A DNA stretch of 64,000 nucleotides from Siderastrea radians. Lineage: Eukaryota > Cnidaria > Anthozoa > Scleractinia > Rhizangiidae. The stretch is taken from assembly GCA_964017195.1 (NCBI GenBank), contig OZ024890.1:19114701-19178700 (forward strand), in the 5' to 3' direction. Under the pieces are notes generated by a model. It saw nothing but the letters and a program-made list of their open reading frames with translations, was not told the origin of the DNA and searched no databases. Made by a program: the position numbers and the translations under genes. Positions 54,037 through 64,000 of the stretch are shown here, piece after piece (within the stretch, counting starts at the first letter, position 1; each line of letters starts with the position of its first letter).

Positions 54037-54162
54037 CTCAGTCCTCGAATACCTTTTCCCCTCGTTTGATTAACCCTGCATTTAATCAGCGGTTTAGCAC
54101 AAATATGAACTGCCGAAACCAATGGAGAATCAAACGAGGGGAAAAGGTATTCGAGGACTGAG
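54037..54162. mobile_element. 126 bp hairpin MITE
   Basis: CTCAGTCCTCGAATACCTTT, TCCCCTCGTTTGATT at the left is repeated perfectly inverted at the right (AATCAAACGAGGGGA, AAAGGTATTCGAGGACTGAG). Perfect arms of about 35 bp. Confidence 0.88.
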
Positions 54163-54633
54163 AAATAGTTAAATGCGAAAAAATAAATGAAACAAAAACG
54201 GTTAGCTTGTTAAGTGATTGTGACCACACAAAAGTATAGAACGGTTTATGAGATACCACTGCTATTAATTTTTTTTTCTACGAGGACTTCAGCGATTCAC
54301 GATGAGCAGCGTAGTCGCAAACGCAAACGCAACAAAGCCAGGCTTGACGAGATTCAGCTACCCTTGTCCACGATGTTGAAAAGGCTCTTGAGTGTCTAAC
54401 CTGCGTGTGCACAGACGTTTTCTGTACTTCCTTCCTGCGAGGACACAGGAAGGAAGAAGCCGAGGTTCTCTCACAGACTAATGCCCAGATGGAGTCACGT
54501 CGCCTGTGACGCAGTCAAAATAGTTGTTTTTCGTTTATGTCTCTTATGCAAACCATGCTTGACTTTCATACCATTTCTGGGCCACAATGGAAAGTACTGG
54601 TTTTGATCAGTTCCCAGTAATTGTGTTTAACCA

Positions 54634-54636
54634 TTA

Positions 54637-54669
<33 letters not shown>

Positions 54670-54765
54670 CATTATTATTGTTGTTGTTATTATTATTATT
54701 ATTATTATTATCATTATTATTATTATCATCATCATCATTATTATTATTATTAGTAGTATTATTGT
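54634..54765 (+). repeat. Compound (ATT)n/(ATC)n microsatellite
   Basis: About 130 bp of TTA/ATT triplets with ATC and GTT interruptions. Confidence 0.95.
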
Positions 54766-54909
54766 AAAAATCAAAAACAAACTTTATTTAGACAGGTGAC
54801 ATTAATGAGCCTGTATTGAAAGACTCGTTACAAAAATGTACATGTATCTTCAACAATAATAAATTAAGAAAATGTAAAAAGAACAAGAATAAAAAATGCA
54901 TAAGTTAAA

Positions 54910-56045
54910 TCTCGCTTACATCTAGTCGCGTGCGTCATGTGTGAAAATTTTCGGTTTGCGTCTCTCATGCGAACAGGCCTAATTTTTCATCCTACAGTTA
55001 ACTCTTGCTCGCAGAAGGTTGTTGGCGTCATGTTTGAACACTGCTTACGTTTTTGGTTTGCCTTAGTACCCTGAAAACCAGGATTAACTTTTATACAACA
55101 GATAACACGCGCTCCCATCAAGTCGCTTTTGTCTTGTGTAAACTCCGCTGCTTACATTTTTGTTTGTGCCTACCCTGCAAACAAGGCCTAACTCTAATAC
55201 TACAGCTAGTTCTCGCTCGCATCAGTCGCCTGCATCATATGTGAACACTGCTTGCGTTTTTGGTTTGCCGCTAGTACCCTTCAAACCAGGCCTAACTCTC
55301 ATACTGCAGTTTACTCTCGCTTGCATCTAGTCGCCTGCATCATATGTGAACATTACCTGCATTTTTGGCTTACGTTTCCCCTACAATCCCAGGCCTAACT
55401 TTCACACAAGGTTAAGCTCTCGCTCACATCAAGTCGCTTACATCATATATGAATATTGCCTGCGTTCTTGATTTGCATCTACCGTGCAAACGACCTCAAC
55501 TTTCATCCCACAGTTAACCTTCTCTCGTATCACTGAAGTCGCTTTTGTCATGTGAACATTGCTTAAAATAAAAAAACCGCTTTATTTAGGTGTCAACGGC
55601 ATTTAGCATAGAGTACTAACTGAGGACACCACCAAAATCGAATTGGAATTTGGAAATGTTGGCTTTTGAGGAGAGGGGAAAACCGGAGTGCCCGGAGTAA
55701 AACCTCTCGGAGCAAGGACGAGAACCAACAACAAACTCAAACCAACATATGTGACCGAGTCTGGCTTGCGTTTCTGGCTTGCGTTTCTCCCACAAAACCA
55801 GGCCAACCTTCCACTGACAGTTAGCTCTCGCTCGCATAAAGTCGCTTGCGGCATATGTGAATATTGCTTGCGTTTTTGACTTGCGTGCCCCATGCATACC
55901 AGGCCTAACTTTCACATTACATTTAACTTTCGCTTGCACCAAGTCGCTTGCGTCATGTGTGAACCTTGTTTGCCTTTTTTGGTTTGCATCTCCCGTCCAA
56001 ACCACGACTAACTTTTATACCGGCACAGTTAACTCTTGATGGGAA
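54910..56045 (+). repeat. About 104 bp degenerate satellite, roughly ten copies
   Basis: The anchor AGGCCTAAC (or variants) recurs near 54973, 55079, 55184, 55288, 55391, 55493, 55800, 55901 and 56004. Unit words: AACTCTCGCTCGCATC, AAGTCGCTTGCGTCATATGT, GAACATTGCTTGCGTTTTTG and GTTTGC.TCTCC.GT.AAACC. Unrelated sequence interrupts at 55570-55740. A further copy lies at 56805-56950. Confidence 0.85.
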
Positions 56046-56229
56046 CTACGATTCAGTGTTTGTTAAAGTGCTACTATGATCAAAAATATAAATTTTTTGT
56101 TCTCTCCATATTTCGAAAATATAAGTACATATTACTCACCGTGCAAAGTTTTAAGTCGAAATTCGTACGGGAAGTCCGATTATTTTAACTGTAATTTTCG
56201 AGTTCGGCTTGCCGCCATTACTCAATTCA

Positions 56230-56610
56230 AAAATGACCGGGACGAGTTGGGCCGAGTTGGCCCAGAGAGGAAGTGACGTAGAAGTCTCAACACAACAAAA
56301 CAAACGTGGCTACTTTCTTGTGCATTTGGAGAGGTGTGAGGGTTCGCAAGATTCATTTCTTCGATTTTGAGCTGAAGTATGCGTGGTCGGCGCTCTGTTG
56401 TTGAAGATTACGGCAAAGGAAGCATCGATGAATCGGAAATTTCCATTCACAGTTCACCGACGAGTGGGTACGTTTATTTTAAGCGGAAAAGCTTCGTTTG
56501 TGTTCACCGGAAGGTCTTCAATCCTGTTGGACACCCAGCTGTTTGCCCTTTGCATTTTACGACTGAATGTTTTACTCAAGCATTTGATGAGAAAGGTACA
56601 AGGTAATATT
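56230..56610 (+). other. Possible promoter and first-exon-like fragment, unidentified
   Basis: GTGACGTAGAAGTCTCAACA precedes an ATG at 56378 (MRGRRSVVEDYGKGSIDESE then ISIHSSPTSG) that runs into GG|GTACGT, a fair donor. No family recognised and no further exon found. It could be a repeat-borne copy of a gene start. Confidence 0.2.
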
Positions 56611-57382
56611 TAAAACCAGGATCAGTTCCAGCCATCAGGAACAAAAACAGCAATCATATCTGAGCGGGATCGTCGAATGGTGGGCGAATATTTATTTGCC
56701 GTTTGTGCTAACATCACATGTACGGTAAGATACACATTTCATCACATAACTAAGAGATACTTCGCTCGGTTGTCTTGTGCATATACATGTATAATTCCCA
56801 ACAGATTTTACATTTAACTTTCGCTTGCACCAAGTCGCTTGCGTCATGGGTGAACCTTGTTTGCCTTTTTTGGTTTGCACCTCCCGTACAAACCACGATC
56901 GACTAACTTTTATACCACAGTAAACTCTTGCTGGGAACCACGATTCAGTGTTTGTAAAAGCCCAGACCTATGAATGCAGTAGTCGCAAGGCAGAGCCATC
57001 AAGATAGTAATGCCGCATACACAGACTAATTTGCAAGTATAGGCGCTAATTAGTACTTGCAATTTGCGTAATTTTTTTTTAACTGCAGCCCTTGGTGGCT
57101 AAACGGCAAAAGAAACAACAATAAAAAGAACTTTTGTCGACTTGCGTTGGGTGAAACGATAAAAACGATAAAAATGTTCGCCAACTTGCATGCAAATTTG
57201 ACCTTGATCATAGTGAAAGTGAGTCATCCTAAGTCAGTTGCAACTGCCTATATACCCAAGTCCTGGCCAAACGGAATCACAAGTCAATGCAAGTTTCAAC
57301 TTCCGTCTTTTTGCAATCCCCTTTGGCCGGGGCTTAATAGAGAGGGTCTATAGAGCAGTTTTCAATTGAGTGTCGAAAGTAA

Positions 57383-57625
57383 TGTTGTGTTTGAATTGCT
57401 TTTGTTTTGCTTTACTAAGCTCTCTGATTGGTTAATAAGGCACGTGCCACTTTCTCAACCAATCACTAAACCAAAACTAACTGAGTCGGCTCGCACGCGT
57501 TTTCCCGCGCCTAATGCTTATTACTTGAATTTGTTTCAATGTCTGATTGGTTCATTTTGTGTTTTGTTGCTGTTATGACTGTTAGAGTAATGACTTTGGT
57601 TTTGGTTTTTTTGACACTCATTTGA
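57383..57625 (+). repeat. Dispersed repeat shared with 16738-16975
   Basis: Same blocks as the copy in RBM39 (TTTTGCTTTACTAAGCTC, CACTTTCTCAACCAATCA, GAGTAATGACTTTGGTTTTG) in the same orientation. Confidence 0.7.
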
Positions 57626-57629
57626 GTGA

Positions 57630-59997
57630 TATAACTGAAGTTACTTTCAGTGATTCAGCTCCTGTATAAATTTACGCTTATGACCTACGAGTCCCTTACG
57701 CGGGACGTACGCTTGTCCGTAATAACGTGGTGTCCTGAATAGAGAGGTGCCTGAAAGGCACAGCGGGTTCATTAGGTTTTTAAGTCTTAAGTTGAAATGG
57801 AAAGGAGAAAACTTAATAAAGAAAAAAACCATCTTGCGAATCGCTTGTTGCTTAGAAGATAGCTATCTAAGTTAATCATTGATAGATATATTCAGCAATA
57901 TGTTATGGTACGAACTACGGCCGACACTGTACTCAGTGTCATGAATGAATAACCAGCCGGCTGACTTGGCTCGGGAGGCTGGTGTCCTGTGCACATTAAC
58001 TTGTTCAGGGTCGTATCTAACTACCTCGTTGACTCATAGTATAAATGAATCTCAGTAGACATGCAACGATTTAGTTTATAGAATTCAGGATCAAATTGCT
58101 GCCATTTTTTAGTTTGGCAGTTATGTACTTCAGGCTAACCAAGGTTAAAGGAGCAAACTCAGTAATTTTCAGCGGCTCTGCTTATTGTAGACTTAAGACC
58201 GTGTAGTTTGTTTATTTTGCCGTCCTTAAGTCTTGGTCTTAGCGAGTAAACCTAATTGGATGAGATAGTTGCTTATGCCATAAGTAGAAACGCTGATCAG
58301 TAAAAATATAAGATGGATTCTTTTTTACTCAAGTCACTGAGTTGAACTAAAAGCAGGTTCAAACACAGGTATAATCAGAAAATTTTAATTTTCAAAAATC
58401 TCTACAATCTTGATGATCTTAGGAATGTCAGTACCGTCAGTAACAATGTAATGTCAGTAACAATTAGTTCCGTATAACGCCACTCTTTCTAATGAATAAG
58501 CAAACGGATAAGGCCTTAGCGCTACTGATAAGTCCCAACTAAACTGTGCTTCTTTGTCTGGCTTTGTTTTGCGTAGACTGCAATATTAAAAGTCCGTATT
58601 TTTGCGTGCGTTGGTCCGAGAAAGGGCGTACGACTTGGGGGCGAAACTGCGCGTAGCAAAAACCCTGGAGCGGATGTGAGAATAAAAGGAGTGAGAGTGG
58701 GCACACGCCCGACGGACGTGCGACACTCGCGCGCAACAATTTGCACTTTCCTCGCGACTATTCGAGGTTTTGGCTATTCGAATTTTAAGGGAAAAAGCGA
58801 CTGTTCTGCAGCTTATGTTTTGCCCAAATAGCAAATGGAGTAAACAGTCATTTATGCTCCTCTGTCAAAAAAGGAGTTTTGTCAGTTTTGCATAGTTCCC
58901 AGCCATTTGAGTCTTCGCCAACAAGGTTTCGTATTTTACTATCAGGAATGTTTGCGTTTAATTCATTTTGCCCATTTTTTTTGTAAGTATGTACTTGACG
59001 TCATATAACAGTCGTTAAATAAAACTGGTCAGGTTTAACAAATCGTTAGAAGCACCGCAATTGTTCAGAGAGCAAAAGCCCCGTTAAAAAGCGTGCGCTG
59101 TTTGACATCCTTGTTTGTACGGAAATCATGCTCAAGTATTTTAATGCATCCTAAGAGAAGTGTACTCATCGGAAATTACCGCCTTTGCAGCTGTCATTGA
59201 AAACAAATGATCTCTATAAAAACGAAGTTCTCAGACAAGTGAAAACAGCCTAGCAGACAATTAACAGTGAAAAACGGAAGGTTGCGCTCAAGGCCTTGTC
59301 TTGAAATCGGGACCCCGCCAGTCTAGATTGGCGAACTCCCACAGCTATCAGTAAACGTTGTTTGAACAGCAAAAGGAATTACGTGGACGGGGATTAATTT
59401 CCACTGACTGTGAACAACAGGAACAAAGCGTTAAGAAGGAACATAAACATGGAACATGGTAACATTATTTTTTAATATGACTGGGCACCGAGAAAGGTGT
59501 TTAAATATGCTTTTCCTGAAGTAGAATTTAAATTGTTCACATTCTAAAGGAAAGCAGAATTTCGTAGAAATTAAGCTACAAGATAATGCTGTTTGATTAA
59601 GGGCACGTTTTCCCAAGAAAGGGGCTGTAAAATACGCTTTTATTTCAAAATATGCAAAACGCCTATACGAACGCCTTCGACAAAAAGTAAAAATTGTATT
59701 TGACCAAAAAGAAAACGCCCACAAACGCCTACGACTACATGTGTTAAGTTGATGAAAAAGAGTTTAGATGGCTACCCAGAAGCAAAGAGAGAAAAGAATA
59801 ATTTGGAATTGACTTACTTTTCTCTCTGTCTGACCTATTCTTACACTGCAGAACCAAACTTAATTAGTCAAAAGGTAGAATTTACAAGGCGTAGTGACTG
59901 TGTTAGTGTTCGATTTTAGGGTATCGCAGTTTTCCTGATCACACCCAGCCTGATTGCCTTGGGCATTAATTTGATTTGTTACCCGGACAGACAGTAG
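57630..59997. other. Intergenic sequence, nothing recognised
   Basis: No gene or named repeat. 58600-58750 is locally GC-rich with CpG words (GGGCACACGCCCGACGGACG), and may be a decayed promoter or repeat. Confidence 0.4.
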
Positions 59998-60275
59998 TAG
60001 CCATGAATGGTTCAGGGCTTAGGAGTCTGGCTTAAAAATGCAGGCCCCATGGCTGCAAGCCTAAAGATTTCAGATTGGATATTTTTCTATTTAGTACAAC
60101 TAGAAAAAGAAGATAGATCTAGGGTAATGTTGGAGATTACACTAGAGGAGTGGAAAGTTCGTCTTCTTCATGTCGCCTCTGGGATTTGCCTCTGGGACAA
60201 TAAGTTAAAATAAATAGGCAGCTAGTTTCCTGGCGATTTTTTTTTTAACAAGTCAGTGCAAAATAGGAACAGTTA

Positions 60276-60347
60276 GGGCCTGTCCGGGAGTCGAACCCGG
60301 GACCTCTCGCACCCTAAGCGAGAATCATGCCACTAGACCAACAGGCC
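60276..60347 (-). tRNA. tRNA-Pro (AGG), duplicate
   Basis: 72 nt, identical to 40320-40391, including about 100 bp of flank on either side. All stems, U33 and both internal promoter boxes are intact. Confidence 0.9.
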
Positions 60348-60791
60348 ATGTAATGATCGCATGTGTCGAGAAATGATATAAATATTTTTGTGTTCTCATA
60401 AGCTGGTCTTATCACACCTGTTCTGGTCCTCTGGTCACCTACGCTGCACAAACTACCTGCACCTTACAAACGACTTATACACAAACAATGGACAAACCGA
60501 CTAATTTGACTAACAATGGGTCAACGGATATTTGACTAACAAAAGACGGATCGAAACGCACAAATAACGTTTTACAGTCTACGCAGCCAACAACGTCGCG
60601 GCTTAACTGACAGACGACCAATAACATCGCGATTTCGTCGACCAATCAGGCCAACGACCCGACACTAAAACATCTACTGTTGATTCACAACTCACTAGAC
60701 TCTGATAATGACTTCCGCAGAGGTTGTCGCAACGAAACTCAATGTCACCACAACTCTCACAATTCATGATGACATCGACATTGCTGATCCT

Positions 60792-61044
60792 AGCCTGCGA
60801 GCAGGCTCTCTATTCGGGGGGGCAACGCAACGTGAATTATTTTCTTCGAGAGCGCCGAAGGCGCGAGTTTCGGCGAGCGAAGCGAGCCGCTGGGCGAGCG
60901 AAGCGAGCCCGCGGTGAAAATTGAGAGTTCTCGTTTTTCACCGCGAGCTCGCTTCGCTCGCCCAGCGGCTCACCTCGCGCCTTCGGCGCTCTCAAAGAAA
61001 ATAATTCACGTTGCCCCCCCGAATAGAGAGCCTGCTCGCAGGCT
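60792..61044. mobile_element. 253 bp foldback element with AGCCTGCGAGCAGGCT ends
   Basis: Left end AGCCTGCGAGCAGGCTCTCT, ATTCGGGGGGGCAACG; right end is the reverse complement. Nearly all of it is palindromic (GAGAGCGCCGAAGGCGCGAG, GGGCGAGCGAAGCGAGC). TGCTGATCCT is duplicated on both sides (60782-60791 and 61046-61055), and the empty site is seen in the duplicate near 40830. A 9-10 bp duplication would suit a MULE-type element. Confidence 0.88.
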
Positions 61045-61115
61045 ATGCTGATCCTAGCAGTATGCAGGACGCATGTCACATAAGAACTCAGTAAAAATGG
61101 CCTCGCTCTCCATGA

Positions 61116-61187
61116 GTTCTCGTAGCTCAGTGGATAGAGCGCCCGCCCGGTGTTCGGGAGGTCATGGGTTCGATTCCTGTCGGGGAC
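61116..61187 (+). repeat. tRNA-like head of SINE family B, Thr(GGT)-like
   Basis: Identical to the head at 40896-40967, uninterrupted, and the empty-site reference for the 41170-42220 insertion. Confidence 0.8.
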
Positions 61188-61719
61188 TCAGATTTTTCTT
61201 TGTCCCACGCTCGTGTCATTGTTGATTATTTCATCTTTCACATTTAATTTACCGAGCTGAAAATTCAACATCACTTTCATTTATCACAATTCATGATGAC
61301 ACCGACATTGCTGATCCTAGCAGCGCGAGGGTGAGATCACTTTCGTAGGGCAAAGAAGTCTGAGTCGACGCTGACGTTTCAGAAACAGAATAAAGAAGGA
61401 TTCTCTTTGATTAATTTATCTGAATGTGCGGTGTTGGTTTTGTGCGTTTCACAGATTTAATGTGAACCAATCATTTCAAAATTCTCGGAAAACGTTTAAA
61501 TCTCACTTTAAGGGGGATTGAACAACAATTCCCGCCTTTCTGAGAAAACTACGTACTGACAAAAACTCTACAAACTTAAGTTTCAGTTTCTCATCACTTA
61601 ATGGGTATGTCGCCTAAATACACAGGGAAGGGTGCTTTTTAATGTCTGAGCCACGTTCGGGGGACCTGTTAGTAAGTTAGTAAGGGAGGCATGAGATTTT
61701 AAGATATTGTGTGTAGGTT

Positions 61720-61935
61720 TAAAACTACTTCAGCGTAAGAAACGCCAGCATCATTTTCATACAGTTAGCTCCATGGAGGTTCCGAGTTCTATTCAATTAG
61801 TTTAACAACAAAATTTTCAACTGAAATTTAATTTGATTTAAAAATATACCAAACAGGGGATAAGGAGCAAAAGGAGCTCCACCTTCCCGGCGGAGAATCG
61901 AAACCCGGACTCCCGTGCGACAAAGAGGGAGAAGG
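61720..61935 (-). repeat. Decayed tRNA-Asp-headed repeat, duplicate
   Basis: Collinear with 42895-43110, with the same broken head (GGCGGAGAATCGAAACCCGG). The decay predates the segmental duplication. Confidence 0.72.
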
Positions 61936-62144
61936 AGGCTTAAGAGACGGGGGCCTTCATATGAGATTCTAAAGGTATTTCAGTTACGTAGTTTTGAAAC
62001 TACTTCACATGAATAAACGTCACCATCATTTTCACACAGCTGCACGGAAGTCCTATTCAACTTCTTTACTGCCAAAATTCACAACAAAATTTTAGTAAAA
62101 TTAAGAATATATCAAACAGGGAAAAGAAGCTTTAAAACATCCTA

Positions 62145-62216
62145 CTCTCCAGCGGGGAATCGAACCCCGGTCTCCCGCGTGACAGGCGGGGATACTCATC
62201 ACTATACTACCGAGGA
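62145..62216 (-). tRNA. tRNA-Asp (GTC)-like gene, unit 5
   Basis: 72 nt duplicate of 43314-43385. It has a standard B box (GGTTCGATTCC), an intact anticodon arm and one acceptor mismatch. Confidence 0.68.
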
Positions 62217-62607
62217 TATCTGAATTAATAGTTAATGGAATTTTATTGGTTTTTCCCTTAAACCAAAACTAACTACTATTGTGACAGACAGCTTTTACAA
62301 AAACTGATTCTATCTTTTTACCGCTTTAATCCACAAGTACGGATCTTTAACATGAGCGACCATGATAAGTAAGTTACTGCATAAAAATAATCACGAAAAA
62401 AAATGGCGATCACTACGTCGACTACTTGTGTCTGTGAGAAAAAGTTGCACTTCGATTCAGTTAAAAACTTTTTCCGTAGTTACAAATCGCCCATGGCCAT
62501 ACACATACTCTCTCTAACGTTATCTACGTACGTAGAGCCAACTTAGCTCGCGACCGTACGCAGGTGCAACGAATGACAAAAGCAACAAAGGTAAAAGAGA
62601 TTCTGTC

Positions 62608-62681
62608 AGGCACCGATGGGATTTGTACCCATGACCTCCTGTTTACTAGACAGGCGCTCTAACCATCTGAGCTACGGCGCC
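62608..62681 (-). pseudogene. tRNA-Thr (AGT) copy with a broken T loop
   Basis: 74 nt duplicate of 43771-43844, but the T loop reads TACAAAT instead of TTCAAAT, which changes the invariant TTC and the B box. Probably inactive while its partner at 43771 remains intact. Confidence 0.7.
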
Positions 62682-63184
62682 TCGGTGAAGTTCAGGAGGT
62701 GAATAAACTCATTTAATTTTGTGGAAACATGTAGCTGCCACAAAGCCATCAAAAGCATGATCATGCATGGTCAGCTATTAATAAAGGGATTAGAATCGAC
62801 TGATAAAAAGTGTCGGTAATAACAAATTGAGGGTACTGTGGCCGGTATCTGTAACCAAAAGTTGGACAGAACAGTTTTAAGTTAAGAGCCAATGAGGTGA
62901 AAAACAAGTTAAGCTTAAATAAAAGGCCTTGCAAAGAGAACAAAGATGATGTTTTCCTTTTTTCTAATATCTCCTCTCATTCCAGATATATTCAAGTTTT
63001 TGTATTATACAGGTATTAACGTGCAATGAAAGATATGAAGGGCGAAAGAGTAACCACAAAAGTGGCTCACATTTGAAAAAGAAACCGTTTTTTGGTCATT
63101 CATAGCGCACGGTTGACGTTTAACGTCAGTTACGCCAATCAAAACCGCTGGCGGTTAATAAGCTGGAATGCGCCATTTCCGAGT

Positions 63185-63325
63185 TGTCTTGTGTCTCTTT
63201 TTCAAAGCGAGGCTAAATGCACAACTTTTCGTATGAAAATGAGTTTTATCTACATGTGAATGAAAACTCATTTTCATATGAAAGGCTATGCACCAAGACT
63301 CGCTTTGAAAAAAAGGGGAACAACA
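63185..63325. mobile_element. Hairpin MITE with CAAAGCGAG ends, duplicate
   Basis: Collinear duplicate of 44345-44490, with TCTCTTTTTCAAAGCGAGGC and CTCGCTTTGAAAAAAAGGG ends. Confidence 0.75.
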
Positions 63326-63646
63326 CAACTCGGATCAGCAATGGCCTCTAGAGCTCCCATCTTTACATCTTGGAGCCTTCAAGCCCTGCATTCTTCAAGC
63401 CCGGTCACCTGGAGCACATCACTTCTTTAAACCCCGCAATGGGGACTTGTTCGGAGATCTTAATGTGAGATTTTAAAGGTATTTTGCGTAGTTTTAAAAG
63501 TACTTCACACATAAAGAAACCTCACCATAATTTTCACACAGCGGCATGGAAGTTCCGAGTCTTTACTACCATAATTTACAACAAAAATTTAATTTGAAAT
63601 TAAAAATATAACAAACAGGGAAAAAGAAGCTAAAATGATTAGCTAA

Positions 63647-63718
63647 CTCCCCGGCGGGAAATCGAACCCCGGTCTCCCGCGTGACAGGCGGAGATTCTCA
63701 CCACTATACTACCGAGGA
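63647..63718 (-). tRNA. tRNA-Asp (GTC)-like gene, unit 6
   Basis: 72 nt duplicate of 44808-44879, with changes GAGAAT in the D arm and TCCGC in the anticodon stem (T-G wobble). Loop CTGTCAC is intact. Confidence 0.6.
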
Positions 63719-63720
63719 AA

Positions 63721-63955
63721 TCTCGATTGGGAAATCTGGATTTCGATTTTAAAATCCGGATTTCGGATTTCCTAATAAAACGCGAAATACAAAAACGGAT
63801 TTCGACGAGCCGAAATCCATTTCAATTAAGGCCCCTTAACCGAAATCCACCTTGGAAAAAGGATTTCGGTTCATCGAAATCCGTTTTTGGATTTCGCGTT
63901 TTATTGGGAAATCCGAAATCCGAAACCGAAACCCAGATTTCCCGATTGAAAACAT
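63721..63955. mobile_element. ATTTCGGATTTC foldback element at the right edge
   Basis: Begins TCGATTGGGAAATCTGGATT and ends AGATTTCCCGATTGAAAACA, with GGATTTCG.TTC and GAAATCCG arms and the inner AATTAAGGCCCCTTAA word. Unlike the collinear copy at 44914, this one is full length. Confidence 0.82.
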
Positions 63956-64000
63956 CCTATAGACCCTAATTGTTTTTCCTCAATATTATGGCGGACATTA

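Larger units (their letters stand above)
59998..63980 (+). repeat. Segmental duplication block, copy 2
   Basis: Collinear with 38727-44950 as listed there. It lacks the 41170-42220 element and the sequence between 41100 and 42498, and carries a foldback element at 60792-61044. Identity is very high over the tRNA-Pro and SINE parts. Confidence 0.87.

Noticed and set aside
60708..61079. Arg/Ala-rich frames
   Set aside because: They lie across a palindromic foldback element and exist in opposite strands as mirror frames.

Overview
This is animal nuclear DNA, most likely from an anthozoan cnidarian and plausibly a stony coral. Two conserved genes with many GT-AG introns can be rebuilt exon by exon, and the rest is dense repeats. 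The lineage call is an inference from the repeat landscape: tRNA-headed SINEs, Penelope-like elements and many small foldback elements, including a poly-C 'GCGCCGATCAATTCGAA' element type that I associate with coral genomes. I could not search a database.

Genes. The minus strand from 29524 down to 347 carries RBM39 (CAPER-alpha, a U2AF65-like splicing factor and coactivator). Fourteen coding exons encode the first 494 residues: an RS domain, RRM1, RRM2 and most of the C-terminal UHM. Only the last exon is missing, off the left edge. Head-to-head with it, on the plus strand from 31216 to 37522, is a complete nine-exon CHMP1 gene (ESCRT-III subunit, 202 residues). The two start codons are about 1.7 kb apart, so a shared bidirectional promoter region is likely.

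Repeats inside the genes. The 11.3 kb RBM39 intron (4752-16096) is almost filled by a nested inverted-repeat element of about 10.5 kb (5514-15983). It has about 97 bp terminal inverted repeats, GTTGTG-rich subterminal satellite, an eight-copy 92 bp array, an inner inverted repeat with arms of at least 1 kb, 51 bp satellite arrays on both arms, and a decayed Penelope-like fragment in the core. The next large RBM39 intron (17802-25707) holds tRNA-like SINE arrays in opposite orientations around a 2.7 kb TIR element, and a 470 bp perfect-style foldback. A CHMP1 intron holds an antisense Penelope-like retroelement with RT and GIY-YIG domains, and another holds a poly-C/poly-G TIR element.

From 37.7 to 64 kb I recognise no protein gene. 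The region is a mosaic of segmental duplications (38.7-44.9 kb again at 60.0-64.0 kb, part again at 48.5-49.3 kb), a 1.3 kb-armed inverted duplication (45065-48668), two tRNA-Pro genes, and a recurring composite unit with a tRNA-Thr(AGT) head followed by a tRNA-Asp(GTC) head. Comparing the duplicates gives natural empty sites, which define the ends and target duplications of two inserted elements (41170-42220 and 60792-61044). The 53-60 kb part holds foldback elements, ATT microsatellites and a roughly 104 bp satellite.
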